Source of the DNA: Phyllobacterium sp. 21LDTY02-6
GTDB taxonomy: Bacteria; Pseudomonadota; Alphaproteobacteria; Rhizobiales; Rhizobiaceae
Direction of reading: 5' to 3'
Length of the DNA: 64,000 nt
Assembly (NCBI RefSeq): GCF_023554255.2
Contig: NZ_JAMJWD020000001.1
Span: 558,001-622,000, forward strand
Shown: piece by piece, positions 17,770 to 25,812 of the stretch
Layout of the letters: the number at the start of each line of letters is the position of its first letter
Position numbering within the stretch: position 1 is the first letter of the stretch
Translations under genes and position numbers: made by a program
The notes under the pieces: model-generated
What the model saw: only the letters and a program-made list of their open reading frames with translations
What the model was told of the DNA's origin: nothing
The model's database searches: none

Positions 17770-18058
17770 GTCCACCTGCCTGTACGAGGGCTACCAAGCG
17801 CTGCCGGTCATACTCCTGATCGATGCGGGCCAGCGCATTATCCGCTTCTGCTTCAAGATCGTCACTGACCGCAACTGGCGCTCCACGGCGCCATTCGGCC
17901 AGATATGCGTCGGAATCCTTTGCGCCGATGCGCATCGCACACATGTCGATAGCTTCGGTGAAGCGCAGCGGAAGCTCTCGCTTTGCTGATTGCCGACCCT
18001 TCTTGACAGTGACTTGTGCCGGAATATCCCGCCAATAAACGACAATGAGATCAGCCAT
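17756..18058 (-). CDS. small PF13769-like protein ('virulence factor' annotation)
   Basis: A 100-residue protein starting MADLIVVYWRDIPAQV, typical of a small family usually labelled virulence factor without evidence. ATG at 18058 is supported by GGAGG 8 bp upstream. It is the first gene of the operon small protein - MetF-like - MtgA-like - activator, and its end overlaps the MetF-like start. There is no signal peptide or membrane segment; it is rich in charged residues. Its position suggests a helper in methyl transfer, but no function can be read from the sequence. Confidence 0.7.
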   Translation of the reverse strand: MADLIVVYWRDIPAQVTVKKGRQSAKRELPLRFTEAIDMCAMRIGAKDSDAYLAEWRRGAPVAVSDDLEAEADNALARIDQEYDRQRLVALVQAGGHDNS

Positions 18059-18119
18059 GCACCACATCCTCCGACAGGGACCGTTTTGCCGGAAAAATAA
18101 GGCTCAAGCTAGCTATGGC

Positions 18120-18146
18120 ACGACGCGCGTGCACTCAAATGCGACG
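18120..18146 (-). promoter_or_regulatory. tandem operator, 21-bp spaced half-sites (site B)
   Basis: On the minus strand CGTCGC, 15 bp, CGTCGT, ending 61 bp before the ATG of the MetF operon. A further CGTCGC lies 24 bp upstream of the first half-site (18165-18170). The spacing equals that of site A. Confidence 0.6.
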
Positions 18147-18212
18147 TTGCCAGATGGTGTTTTTGCGACGCCGCAACCAGCCGGATATGGCCTTCGGAAA
18201 GTGACGATCTGC

Positions 18213-18884
18213 CTAGAAGGGCCAGAAGCTGGCGAGATAGGTCAGGACACTCGCCGCGATGAAGGCGAAACCGGCGACAATAGCGATCGATACGACACCG
18301 ATGACCAGCCCACCGAAGAGCAGCCTGCCGTCCCGCTCGCAAAGAGCGATGCCGATAATGGCCGTGGCAAAGGCCGGCAGCCAGTTCGAAAGCGGCATCG
18401 GCAGCACGACGGACATTCCGAGTATCGTGGTGAAGGCGCCGAGCCAGCGATCGCCCTGTCTTCGCCCGAACGGCCAGTTTCTTGGCTTGATGAACCGCTC
18501 GAGCCATTGCAGGCGAGGGACGACCTTGTCGGACATCTGCCGGAAGCGGTCCGGCGATATGGATTTGGTGCGCAGGAAAGCGGGCAGCCATACGGAATCA
18601 CGTCCCATGACCATCTGCACCGATACAAGTACCAACGGGATGCCTGTGATCATCCCGGTGCCCGGCGGCAGTGGAATGAGGTTCAATATGGCAAAGAACG
18701 TCAGAAGGGCGGCGAAGCTCCGATCGGTGAACGCATCTTCGAGTTCGGTAAACGATACGGGTCTTGTTGCCGATAGCGAAAGATCTTGAAACACCTGGGA
18801 CAAGGGGCGCGGATCATTGTCCGCCATTGCATCGGTTTTCTTGTCTTCCGACATCAAATCATCACCTGCATCTGTCGCGGTCAT
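18213..18884 (-). CDS. ExoD family membrane protein
   Basis: A 223-residue protein with the ExoD (exopolysaccharide synthesis) pattern: a hydrophilic N-terminus, PLSQVFQDLS, then several membrane segments including LLTFFAILNLIPLPPGTG and MSVVLPMPLSNWLPAFA. ExoD of Sinorhizobium affects exopolysaccharide production and alkali tolerance; the molecular role is not known. ATG at 18884 is chosen because the upstream in-frame stretch is proline-rich and unlike the family. It sits 68 bp downstream of the DUF4893 gene and has no visible link to the methyl pathway. Confidence 0.8.
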   Translation of the reverse strand: MTATDAGDDLMSEDKKTDAMADNDPRPLSQVFQDLSLSATRPVSFTELEDAFTDRSFAALLTFFAILNLIPLPPGTGMITGIPLVLVSVQMVMGRDSVWLPAFLRTKSISPDRFRQMSDKVVPRLQWLERFIKPRNWPFGRRQGDRWLGAFTTILGMSVVLPMPLSNWLPAFATAIIGIALCERDGRLLFGGLVIGVVSIAIVAGFAFIAASVLTYLASFWPF

Positions 18885-18951
18885 AGCCTCATCTTCGTCA
18901 AGCGTTTCGACGCATATGGCGCGGGTATGATGACATTGCAATGACGAATTT

Positions 18952-19524
18952 CTATCGAGCGAGCTCCAATATATTGAATCGGGACTCTTTGGCGGGCGCG
19001 GGAAACTCGATGCGAAAGGCGTCGTCGGAGGTTCGGTAGGCATAGCCGACTTCGTCGGTTTCGGCGCCGCTGCCATAGGGCAGGGCGGTTTCTCCCGCTA
19101 TATAGCCTGATCCGAGATAGGTGAGGCGATTGTCGCCATCGGTATAGAAACGCCCTTTTGTTCGTTGCGAGCCGGTGAGTTTCTCCAATTGCCAGCCCGA
19201 CCCATCATCGGTGACGCGGCATTTGAACCAGCCATAGACAACCAGCGGCAGATTACCGCCGAGTTTCAGCGTCCGGCACTTCCAGTCGCCGGTCATGTCG
19301 AAGCTGCCAAATGGCAGATCCGGTCGGGCGATTATCCCGTCCAGGATCGCTAGATCCTGCGCTGCGCCACGCCGCGCTTCCTCGAGGGCCTGTTTCCTGG
19401 TCGTTTCGTATCCGGCCAGGCGCTCGGAATCCTGGCGCGTGATGATTTTAAGGATGGTGCCGTCAGCCTTCGCCGGTAACGCGGCAAGAAGCATTGCCGA
19501 CACGATCAAAGTGACACGAAGCAT
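18952..19524 (-). CDS. DUF4893 exported protein
   Basis: A 190-residue protein with a clear signal peptide (MLRVTLIVSAMLLAALPAKA, cleavage after about residue 20). The body matches the DUF4893 pattern: GDWKCRTLKLGG, VYGWFKCRV and a GRFYTDGDNRLTYLGSGY segment, suggesting a beta-rich periplasmic domain. Function is unknown. It lies between DUF1638 and exoD on the same strand with short gaps. Confidence 0.75.
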   Translation of the reverse strand: MLRVTLIVSAMLLAALPAKADGTILKIITRQDSERLAGYETTRKQALEEARRGAAQDLAILDGIIARPDLPFGSFDMTGDWKCRTLKLGGNLPLVVYGWFKCRVTDDGSGWQLEKLTGSQRTKGRFYTDGDNRLTYLGSGYIAGETALPYGSGAETDEVGYAYRTSDDAFRIEFPAPAKESRFNILELAR

Positions 19525-19560
19525 CGATCCATATCCTTGTGAGAGAGCTGCAATGATTGA

Positions 19561-20190
19561 TCACGAAGGGACGGAAGCGGCCTTCGCGAGCGCGGACGGA
19601 AGATCGCCATAACCGGTGAAGCGGCGTTCATAGGCGAGACCGAGAAACTGTGCCGCCCGCTCCGCCTTCAGATCGAGCTCCGGGTCGTCCGTCTGCGCCA
19701 TGTAGATCATCTTTTTGTAATGCCCGAAATACATGTCCCGCAATTCAGGATGCCGGTTCAGTCCCAAGGGTTTGACCATGAAGGTTTCAAAATGGCGGGC
19801 AAGAAAGTCGGTCATGAAGAATGATGTCATGTCATCCTCCCATTGCTCGGCGAATTTGGCATTGCCGGTATAGAACGAAAAGCAATGCGGGCCGGCAATG
19901 CGCTCCACGCCGTGGCGCTTGCAGACTTCGTCCAGCAGGCCGCCGGTGCCGCAATCGGCATAGCCGACAAAAACATGGTCGATGCCTTCGGTGCGGGCCT
20001 CGGAGATTGCCCTGTCGACCGCTGCGGGGATTTTATCGGGATGATGATGGAAGTCGGCGGGCAGGCACGTAAGCTGCACATGGTCCAGCCCGAGAGATTG
20101 GCGAATTGCCAGCACCTCGCGTGCAATCATGCCACAGGCGATGACTCTGACGGTGCTGGGCGAAATATTGTTCTTGCGGCTAACATTCAT
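19561..20190 (-). CDS. DUF1638 domain protein, associated with corrinoid methyltransferases
   Basis: A 209-residue soluble protein. VRVIACGMIAREVLAI, LPADFHHHPDKI and DHVFVGYADCGTGGLLDE are characteristic of DUF1638. In methanogens and sulfate reducers this domain is repeatedly found beside methylamine-type methyltransferase and corrinoid genes, and the co-occurrence here is consistent. The conserved His and Cys residues (HHH, DCGTGG) could bind metal. No reaction is established. It is divergent from the entericidin gene and close to the corrinoid gene. Confidence 0.75.
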   Translation of the reverse strand: MNVSRKNNISPSTVRVIACGMIAREVLAIRQSLGLDHVQLTCLPADFHHHPDKIPAAVDRAISEARTEGIDHVFVGYADCGTGGLLDEVCKRHGVERIAGPHCFSFYTGNAKFAEQWEDDMTSFFMTDFLARHFETFMVKPLGLNRHPELRDMYFGHYKKMIYMAQTDDPELDLKAERAAQFLGLAYERRFTGYGDLPSALAKAASVPS

Positions 20191-20259
20191 GGAACCGATA
20201 ATGCTCCATCGCGTTATGCGAACGTTGAATTCAGTTTAACACAACGGGAGACCCAGTCC

Positions 20260-20415
20260 ATGAAACTATCTCGCATTGCTCCAATTGCCGCAGTTGTCGC
20301 AGTCATTGCGCTGGCGGGCTGTGCAAATACCATACGGGGTGTGGGGGCTGATGCAGCCAACACTGTGAATGCGACCCAGAATGCCGGCCAACGCGTCGCC
20401 AATTCGGCGGAATAG
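20260..20415 (+). CDS. entericidin-like small lipoprotein
   Basis: A 51-residue protein with a lipoprotein signal: hydrophobic stretch then LAGC with Cys21 as the lipidation site. The rest, NTIRGVGADAANTVNATQ, is the entericidin A/B pattern (small membrane lipoproteins, some linked to antidote/toxin lysis control). It is monocistronic, with its own downstream terminator, and splits the minus-strand DUF1638 and corrinoid genes. It is probably unrelated to the methyl pathway. Confidence 0.85.
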   Translation: MKLSRIAPIAAVVAVIALAGCANTIRGVGADAANTVNATQNAGQRVANSAE

Positions 20416-20434
20416 GACCGGGTCAATCCATCGA

Positions 20435-20467
20435 TTGAATGGCCGCTCCCGGCGGCCATTCAATTTT
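20435..20467 (+). terminator. intrinsic terminator of the entericidin-like gene
   Basis: TTGAATGGCCGC / GCGGCCATTCAA is a perfect 12-bp stem with a 5-nt loop followed by TTTT. It ends 6 bp before the stop codon of the convergent corrinoid protein gene. Confidence 0.85.
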
Positions 20468-20473
20468 GTGCGT

Positions 20474-21163
20474 CTAGAGCTGATTGTGCTTGCGCTTCAT
20501 ATATGATTTGGCTGTCTCCACAGCCACCGCCGCATCGCGGCAATAGGCATCGGCACCGACAGCCTTGCCGAATTCTTCGTTGAGCGGTGCGCCGCCGACG
20601 AGAACGACATAGTCGTCACGGATGCCTTTTTCCTTCATCGTGTCGATGACGACCTTCATATAAGGCATCGTCGTCGTCAGCAGGGCCGACATGCCGAGAA
20701 TATCGGGCTGGTGCTCTTCGATGGCGGCCAGATAGTTCTCGACCGGGTTGTTGATGCCGAGATCGATGACGTCGAAACCAGCGCCTTCCATCATCATTCC
20801 AACCAGGTTCTTGCCGATGTCGTGGATGTCGCCCTTGACGGTGCCGATTACCAGCTTGCCCTGCTTGGGCGCGCCTGTCGCGGCAAGAAGCGGCCGCAAT
20901 ATCGACATGCCGGCCTTCATGGCATTGGCCGACAGCAGAACTTCCGGAACGAAAAGAATGCCGTCGCGGAAATCCTCACCGACGATGCGCATGCCTTCGA
21001 CCAGAGCTTCGGTCAAGACCCGATAGGGCTCCCAGCCGCGCTCCAGAAGAATATTGGTGCCTTCTTCGATTTCTTCCTTCAGGCCGTCATAGAGGTCGTC
21101 ATGCATCTGCTCGACGAGTTCATCGTCGGAAAGCTCCGAAAGAATGATTTCATCATCGGCCAT
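20474..21163 (-). CDS. corrinoid-binding methyl carrier protein (MtgC/MttC-like)
   Basis: A 229-residue two-domain protein. There is a helical cap (residues about 5-95), then a B12-binding Rossmann domain with the base-off motif GDIHDIGKNLVG (Asp112-x-His114-x2-Gly117), where His114 would ligate cobalt. GLGINNP-like and GGAPLNEEFG segments complete the fold. It carries methyl groups from an MttB-type enzyme to the MtgA-like enzyme. It is the only free corrinoid protein in the window, so both MttB paralogues probably share it. The N-terminus is extremely acidic: about 15 Asp/Glu in the first 35 residues. Ribosome site GGAAG lies 8 bp before the ATG, and operator site C is upstream. Confidence 0.9.
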   Translation of the reverse strand: MADDEIILSELSDDELVEQMHDDLYDGLKEEIEEGTNILLERGWEPYRVLTEALVEGMRIVGEDFRDGILFVPEVLLSANAMKAGMSILRPLLAATGAPKQGKLVIGTVKGDIHDIGKNLVGMMMEGAGFDVIDLGINNPVENYLAAIEEHQPDILGMSALLTTTMPYMKVVIDTMKEKGIRDDYVVLVGGAPLNEEFGKAVGADAYCRDAAVAVETAKSYMKRKHNQL

Positions 21164-21258
21164 TTAAATGCTTCCTTTCAGACTTGTGCACCGTTGAGAC
21201 CCGGTTCTGGCGTTTCCCTATCATATCGGGCAAGTTGCTGAAAACACATTGCTTAAAT

Positions 21259-21285
21259 GCGACCTAGTGAATGACGAAAACGACT
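21259..21285 (-). promoter_or_regulatory. tandem operator, 21-bp spaced half-sites (site C)
   Basis: On the minus strand AGTCGT, 15 bp, GGTCGC, pointing at the corrinoid gene and ending 95 bp before its ATG. It lies in the 237-bp divergent region shared with mttB-1 and could serve both promoters. Confidence 0.55.
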
Positions 21286-21400
21286 GGCCATTTGTCCCCG
21301 ATGCGCCATCATGTGCCGCACACGGAATTGCTATTGCGGGTATGAAGGCTAGGATTTGCCCATTATCAAACTATCGGCGCCATGCGCCCGGAGAAATCTA

Positions 21401-22987
21401 ATGACCGAGGAAATGCCAATCGATGTTCCCGCAGAGGCGGAGGCAGGCAGTGGACGTCGCGGCAGGGGAAGCGGTGGAGGCGCGGCTGCCCGCCGTGCGG
21501 CCCGATCGGGCGGCGGCCCCGGCAAATCGCTGACCTATATCCGGCGGAAGATCCACACCTATGATGTCCTCGATGAAGAGGGGCTGGCACTGATCGAAGC
21601 CAATGCGGATACTGTGCTGGAGGAGATCGGCATCGAGTTCCGCGACGATGCCGAGGCGTTGTCGCTCTGGAAGGAAGCGGGCGCCGACGTGAAGGGCGAG
21701 CGGGTTCACTTCCCGAAAGGCCTGCCGCGTTCCTTGTTGAAGACCGCGCCGTCCATCTATACGCAGCACGCGCGAAATCCGGAACGTTCGGTCCAGATTG
21801 GCGGCGATGCCACTGTGTTCGCACCTGTCTACGGCCCGCCCTTCGTCCGGGATCTCGATGGCAACAGGCGCTATGCGACGATTGCCGATTTCCAGAATTT
21901 CGTGAAGCTGGCCTATATGGCGCCTTCGATCCATCATTCCGGCGGCACGGTTTGCGAGCCCGTCGACGTGCCGGTCAACAAGCGCCATCTGGACATGATC
22001 TATGCGCACATCAAATACTCCGACAAGCCCTTCATGGGCTCGGTGACTGCGCCCGAGCGCGCAGAAGATACCATCGAGATGTGCAAAATGGTGTTCGGCG
22101 AGGATTTCCTTGACCGGAACACCGTGCTCACCAGCCTGATCAATGCAAATTCGCCTATGGTTTTCGACGAAACCATGCTGGGCGCATTGAAGGTCTATGC
22201 GCGCAACAATCAGGCTTGCATTGTCACGCCGTTCATTCTCGCCGGCGCAATGAGCCCGGTCACGGTGGCCGGGACGCTGACACAGGTTCTCGCCGAAGTT
22301 CTGGCGGGCGCTTCGTTCACCCAGCTGGTGCGTCCCGGCGCCCCCGTTATCTTCGGCACCTTTGCCTCGTCCATATCGATGCAGTCGGGGGCCCCGACCT
22401 TCGGCACGCCCGAACCTTCTCTCGTATCCTACGGCGCTGCGCAGCTCGCGCGCCGTCTGGGGCTGCCTTTCCGTACAGGCGGGTCGCTCTGCGCCTCCAA
22501 GGTCTCCGATGCACAGGCTGCCTATGAAAGCGCCAATACGCTGAACTCGACATTGCTTGCAGGCACGAACTTCGTCCTGCATGCGGCGGGCTGGCTCGAA
22601 GGCGGGCTGGTGTCGTCCTACGAGAAGTTCATGATGGATATCGACCAGCTTGGCATGGCCCAAAGGCTCTCGGAAGGTGTGGACCTGTCGGAAAACGGTC
22701 AGGCCATGGATGCAATCCGCCAGGTTGGCCCCGGTAGCCACTATCTCGGCTGCGACCATACGCAGGCAAATTTCCAGACCGCGTTCTATCGCTCGACGAT
22801 GGCCGACAACAACTCCTACGAACAATGGCTGGCCGAAGGGGAGAAACGCGCGGATCAACGAGCCAACGAGCTCGCACGCCGCTGGCTGGAAACCTATGAG
22901 GCGCCCTATCTGGACCCCGCGATCGACGAATCCCTGAAGGAGTTCATCGCCAAGAAGAAGGCTTCGATGCCCGACGCATTCACGTGA
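21401..22987 (+). CDS. MttB-superfamily methyltransferase, non-pyrrolysine (paralogue 1, MtgB-like)
   Basis: A 528-residue member of the trimethylamine methyltransferase superfamily. Typical blocks are TPFILAGAMSPVTVAG, a LVRPGAPV segment, FGTPE, DAQAAYES and LHAAGWLEGGL. The frame is open throughout with no in-frame amber, so it is a non-Pyl member like the glycine betaine methyltransferase MtgB. It would transfer one methyl from a quaternary amine to the corrinoid protein encoded divergently beside it. The ATG at 21401 has GGAG 7-8 bp upstream. Residues 15-40 form a Gly/Arg-rich low-complexity leader, unusual for the family. Substrate (glycine betaine, proline betaine, carnitine or other) is not determinable. 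Confidence 0.88.
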   Translation: MTEEMPIDVPAEAEAGSGRRGRGSGGGAAARRAARSGGGPGKSLTYIRRKIHTYDVLDEEGLALIEANADTVLEEIGIEFRDDAEALSLWKEAGADVKGERVHFPKGLPRSLLKTAPSIYTQHARNPERSVQIGGDATVFAPVYGPPFVRDLDGNRRYATIADFQNFVKLAYMAPSIHHSGGTVCEPVDVPVNKRHLDMIYAHIKYSDKPFMGSVTAPERAEDTIEMCKMVFGEDFLDRNTVLTSLINANSPMVFDETMLGALKVYARNNQACIVTPFILAGAMSPVTVAGTLTQVLAEVLAGASFTQLVRPGAPVIFGTFASSISMQSGAPTFGTPEPSLVSYGAAQLARRLGLPFRTGGSLCASKVSDAQAAYESANTLNSTLLAGTNFVLHAAGWLEGGLVSSYEKFMMDIDQLGMAQRLSEGVDLSENGQAMDAIRQVGPGSHYLGCDHTQANFQTAFYRSTMADNNSYEQWLAEGEKRADQRANELARRWLETYEAPYLDPAIDESLKEFIAKKKASMPDAFT

Positions 22988-23068
22988 AAGAAGCCCGAGG
23001 ACGGCCGGGCTAAAGTGGCCGATCTGATCCACAAGGACGTGTGGGCAACTGCCGTCAAGGGGTAGACC

Positions 23069-23749
23069 ATGCCGGATGGTGGTCCAGATATCGGCGGATT
23101 GACATCACGGCTCGAGGAGTTTGGCCTGTCGGTGCGTGGCGGGTTCGTCCTGGAAGAGGGCGATATCGATGCACCACGTCATCGAGCAGGGCCTGTGAGA
23201 TCCGTTCTGATGGTTGGCCATTTCGGCTCTTCCATCTGGCCTAGCTTCCGGCGGTGGCACCTTGCCCATTCCCATGAAGCGGATCCGCTGGACAATTGGT
23301 CCAAGGAAGTTCTGGGCCGTATTGCGGCAGACCATTCCGCAGTCGCGGTGTTTCCATCCGACAAGCCCTTCATGCCCTTTCAACGTTGGGCCATGCGGGC
23401 GGAGGGCATTTCGCAATCGCCACTCGGCATGCTGATCCACCCCGTATACGGTCTGTGGCATGCGTTTCGCGGCGCCTTGCTGTTCCGCGATCCGATCGAC
23501 ATCGAGCCTGCGACAAAACAGGCGCACCCCTGCGCCACTTGCCGAGCCAAGCCATGCCTTTCAGCCTGTCCCGTCAGCGCCTTCGATGGCGCGAATTTCG
23601 CGGTGGACAGATGCCGCGATCATCTGCGGCAGAAACATCAGGCCTGCATGATGGGTGGCTGTCTTGCCAGGTTGGCGTGTCCGGTCGGCGATGGTTATGA
23701 ATACGTTCCGGAACAGCAGGCGTTTCACATGCGGGCTTTCGCGGGCTGA
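23069..23749 (+). CDS. 8-Cys ferredoxin-like protein, QueG-like arrangement
   Basis: A 226-residue protein. The N-terminal 140 residues lack cysteine and contain GPVRSVLMVGHFG and MFPF/RWAMRAEGI-type segments. The C-terminus has CX2CX4CX3CP (Cys155, 158, 163, 167) and a second set (Cys182, 193, 198, 204), sufficient for two [4Fe-4S] clusters. This order recalls the C-terminal part of epoxyqueuosine reductase and reductive dehalogenases, which pass electrons to cobalamin. It follows mttB-1 by 81 bp on the same strand, so a role in corrinoid reduction is an attractive inference. No established family name is recognised. Confidence 0.7.
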   Translation: MPDGGPDIGGLTSRLEEFGLSVRGGFVLEEGDIDAPRHRAGPVRSVLMVGHFGSSIWPSFRRWHLAHSHEADPLDNWSKEVLGRIAADHSAVAVFPSDKPFMPFQRWAMRAEGISQSPLGMLIHPVYGLWHAFRGALLFRDPIDIEPATKQAHPCATCRAKPCLSACPVSAFDGANFAVDRCRDHLRQKHQACMMGGCLARLACPVGDGYEYVPEQQAFHMRAFAG

Positions 23750-23761
23750 GCGCCGAACCCG

Positions 23762-24772
23762 TCAGGCCCTGCGCCGCCGCTCCCGCTTCGGCAGATTGTC
23801 GCCATGCGCGGCCAGCTTGTTGCGCATCGGGCCGATCACCTCAACGATGCTCTCCACGGTGGGCCGAGCCGCCGCCTTGTGTGTATCGAGCGCCTTCCGC
23901 ATTGCAGCGAGGTGCTCAAACGAGGTGCCACAGCAGCCGCCGATGATCCTTGCCCCGCCATCGATCGCCAGTCGTGCATAATCCGACATGAGTTCCGGCG
24001 TGCCAGAGTAGAAAATCTCGGAACCACGAAATTCCGGGATGCCGCAATTTCCCTTCACGACGATGGTTGCAGATGGGTCGGATTCGCTCATATCCAAAAG
24101 GGAAGCGAGAATGTCCGATGCTCCGACGCCGCAATTGGCACCGACTGCCAGCGGACGTTCCGCGAGGCCGTCCACGACGCCGTGAATATCTTTCGGATGC
24201 AGGCCCATCATCGTCTTGCCCGCAGTATCGAACGATCCCGTATATACGTAAGGGAGGCCGACCTTCACGGCCGCTTCGGCTGCGGCCCTTATCTCGCCGG
24301 GCGCAGACATGGTTTCAATCCAGGCAACATCCACACCGCCGGCCTTCAGGCCCTCCAACTGCTCGATGAACGCTGCGACCGCGTCTTCTTCGGTCAGTGC
24401 GCCAAGCGGGACAAGAAGTTCGCCCGTCGGGCCGACCGATCCGGCAACGATGACCTTGCGGCCGGCCTTGTCCGCAACCTCGCGAGCCAGTTCCGCAGCC
24501 GCCTTGTTCAAGGCAAAAACACGGTCCTGCGCGTGATGCAACTTGAGGCGATGCCTCGTTCCGCCGAAGGAGTTGGTGAGGATGATGTCCGCACCCGCAT
24601 CGATGAAGCCCTGATGCAGCGCCAGGATTTTCTCCGGCTGCGACTCGTTCCACAGTTCCGGCGCTTCGCCTGCTTCAAGTCCGGCGGCGAACAGGTTGGT
24701 CCCTGTGGCTCCGTCGGCGAGCAGCACCCCTTTTTCTGCAATGAGGTCGGCAAGAGGATTGGAAGCGGACAT
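23762..24772 (-). CDS. bmt: betaine-homocysteine S-methyltransferase (Bmt)
   Basis: A 336-residue homocysteine methyltransferase barrel. The N-terminal motif is LADGATGTNLF, and the zinc site is provided by Cys in GANCGVG and the pair in GGCCGTSFEHL. Rhizobial Bmt transfers a methyl group from glycine betaine to homocysteine, giving dimethylglycine and methionine, independent of B12. It thus supplies the dimethylglycine for the FAD/GcvT enzymes encoded on both sides. It is convergent with the ferredoxin-like gene. The last ten residues (LPKRERRRRA) form a short basic tail. A methylmethionine donor cannot be excluded. Confidence 0.85.
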   Translation of the reverse strand: MSASNPLADLIAEKGVLLADGATGTNLFAAGLEAGEAPELWNESQPEKILALHQGFIDAGADIILTNSFGGTRHRLKLHHAQDRVFALNKAAAELAREVADKAGRKVIVAGSVGPTGELLVPLGALTEEDAVAAFIEQLEGLKAGGVDVAWIETMSAPGEIRAAAEAAVKVGLPYVYTGSFDTAGKTMMGLHPKDIHGVVDGLAERPLAVGANCGVGASDILASLLDMSESDPSATIVVKGNCGIPEFRGSEIFYSGTPELMSDYARLAIDGGARIIGGCCGTSFEHLAAMRKALDTHKAAARPTVESIVEVIGPMRNKLAAHGDNLPKRERRRRA

Positions 24773-24858
24773 TGCGGAGTATTCCTTCGTTGGATTTAGA
24801 TAATGATATAAGCAAGTCTTTATATGTCGGTCAATGCGAATCTAAGCGTCGATGATCT

Positions 24859-25695
24859 CTAGGCTGTGTTCAGGCCGGCAATATAGGCCGCTGTTTCATG
24901 AGCATTTATCCGCGCTACGCGGATGAGCCCGTCAAAATGACGCTGCATCGTCAGAACAGCCTCGGTCGTGTTGAGCACGAGGTACATGCCTCCGACGAAA
25001 AGCGCCACTCTATAGGGCCCGAAAACCGTATAGGGCACCGAATAGCGCTCGCGCCCGTCGAAGAGGTACAGCCGGAACGACGGATAGAGCTCGTCCACCA
25101 GACCGGCCATGTGCTTCAACTGTTCAATTCGAACGTCTTGCGGCAGATCTGCCCATATGCCGTGCCCGGAGGCGAAATCATTGAGTGTCTGCACCGGCAT
25201 GCAGACTTCCATATCCGTTCCGGGCTGGCGGTTATAGTCCAGCCGAAACGCAGTTTCATGCATCTGGACTGACGGGTCGCGCGGAACCATCGAGGTCTCA
25301 TAGGAAATGACCGCAGGGGTACGCAGAAGATCGGGAATACGGGCGGGAACGTAGCGAATCTTGCTTCCGGTTGCCTCGGCGTGCCAACGCACCAGCAATG
25401 TACGTTCGAAATTATCCGGACCCTCTTCCAGCTCCATGCTCGGGCGAAGCTCGCCGGTGATGCCTTCATCATGGCTAAGCCCGAGCAGCCAGTCCAGCGA
25501 CACAGCATATTTCTCGGCAATGTTCAGCAAGGTCTCCACCCGCGGCAGACGGGTTGATTGGCCGGAAAGCAGCTGTGAAAGGGCTGAACGATCGATTCCT
25601 ATGGAGGCAGCGAAAGAGGATTGGTTCTCTCCGCTTCGTTCCAGCAGGATTTTCACCCGAGTCTGGAAGAGCCGGGACAGATCCCTCTTATCCAC
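24859..25695 (-). CDS. XRE-family transcriptional regulator with ligand-type C-domain
   Basis: About 278 residues. Residues about 5-65 form an XRE/Cro HTH (NQSSFAASIGIDRSALSQLL, then AEKYAVSLDWLLGLS). The C-terminal 200 residues are a conserved domain without recognised motif, perhaps ligand-sensing. GTG at 25695 is preferred because GGAG is spaced 8 bp; GTG at 25704 is the alternative. It lies 86 bp upstream of bmt on the same strand and is divergent from the desaturase-like gene, so both are candidate targets. The effector is unknown. Confidence 0.75.
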   Translation of the reverse strand: MDKRDLSRLFQTRVKILLERSGENQSSFAASIGIDRSALSQLLSGQSTRLPRVETLLNIAEKYAVSLDWLLGLSHDEGITGELRPSMELEEGPDNFERTLLVRWHAEATGSKIRYVPARIPDLLRTPAVISYETSMVPRDPSVQMHETAFRLDYNRQPGTDMEVCMPVQTLNDFASGHGIWADLPQDVRIEQLKHMAGLVDELYPSFRLYLFDGRERYSVPYTVFGPYRVALFVGGMYLVLNTTEAVLTMQRHFDGLIRVARINAHETAAYIAGLNTA

Positions 25696-25812
25696 TGCAA
25701 GCACTCCGAATGTTTATATTGAACAACATATGCGCTGTTTGGTGCGCAAAATCAACATTCAGTTACGGAAATCTCATTGCTGACACTTGCTGACAATGAG
25801 ACGATAAATGAC

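Noticed and set aside
16030-17868. 612-codon plus-strand frame across the MtgA- and MetF-like genes
   Set aside because: It spans two well-supported minus-strand genes and their junction and shows no domain pattern.
22993-23013. Short AGCCCG/CGGGCT inverted repeat after mttB-1
   Set aside because: Only 6 bp of stem and no T tract; the ferredoxin-like gene follows closely on the same strand, so I do not call a terminator.
24826-24851. Possible sixth operator before bmt (GTCG at 24826 and 24848)
   Set aside because: The spacing is 22 bp rather than 21 and the orientation is opposite to bmt transcription, unlike the five accepted sites.
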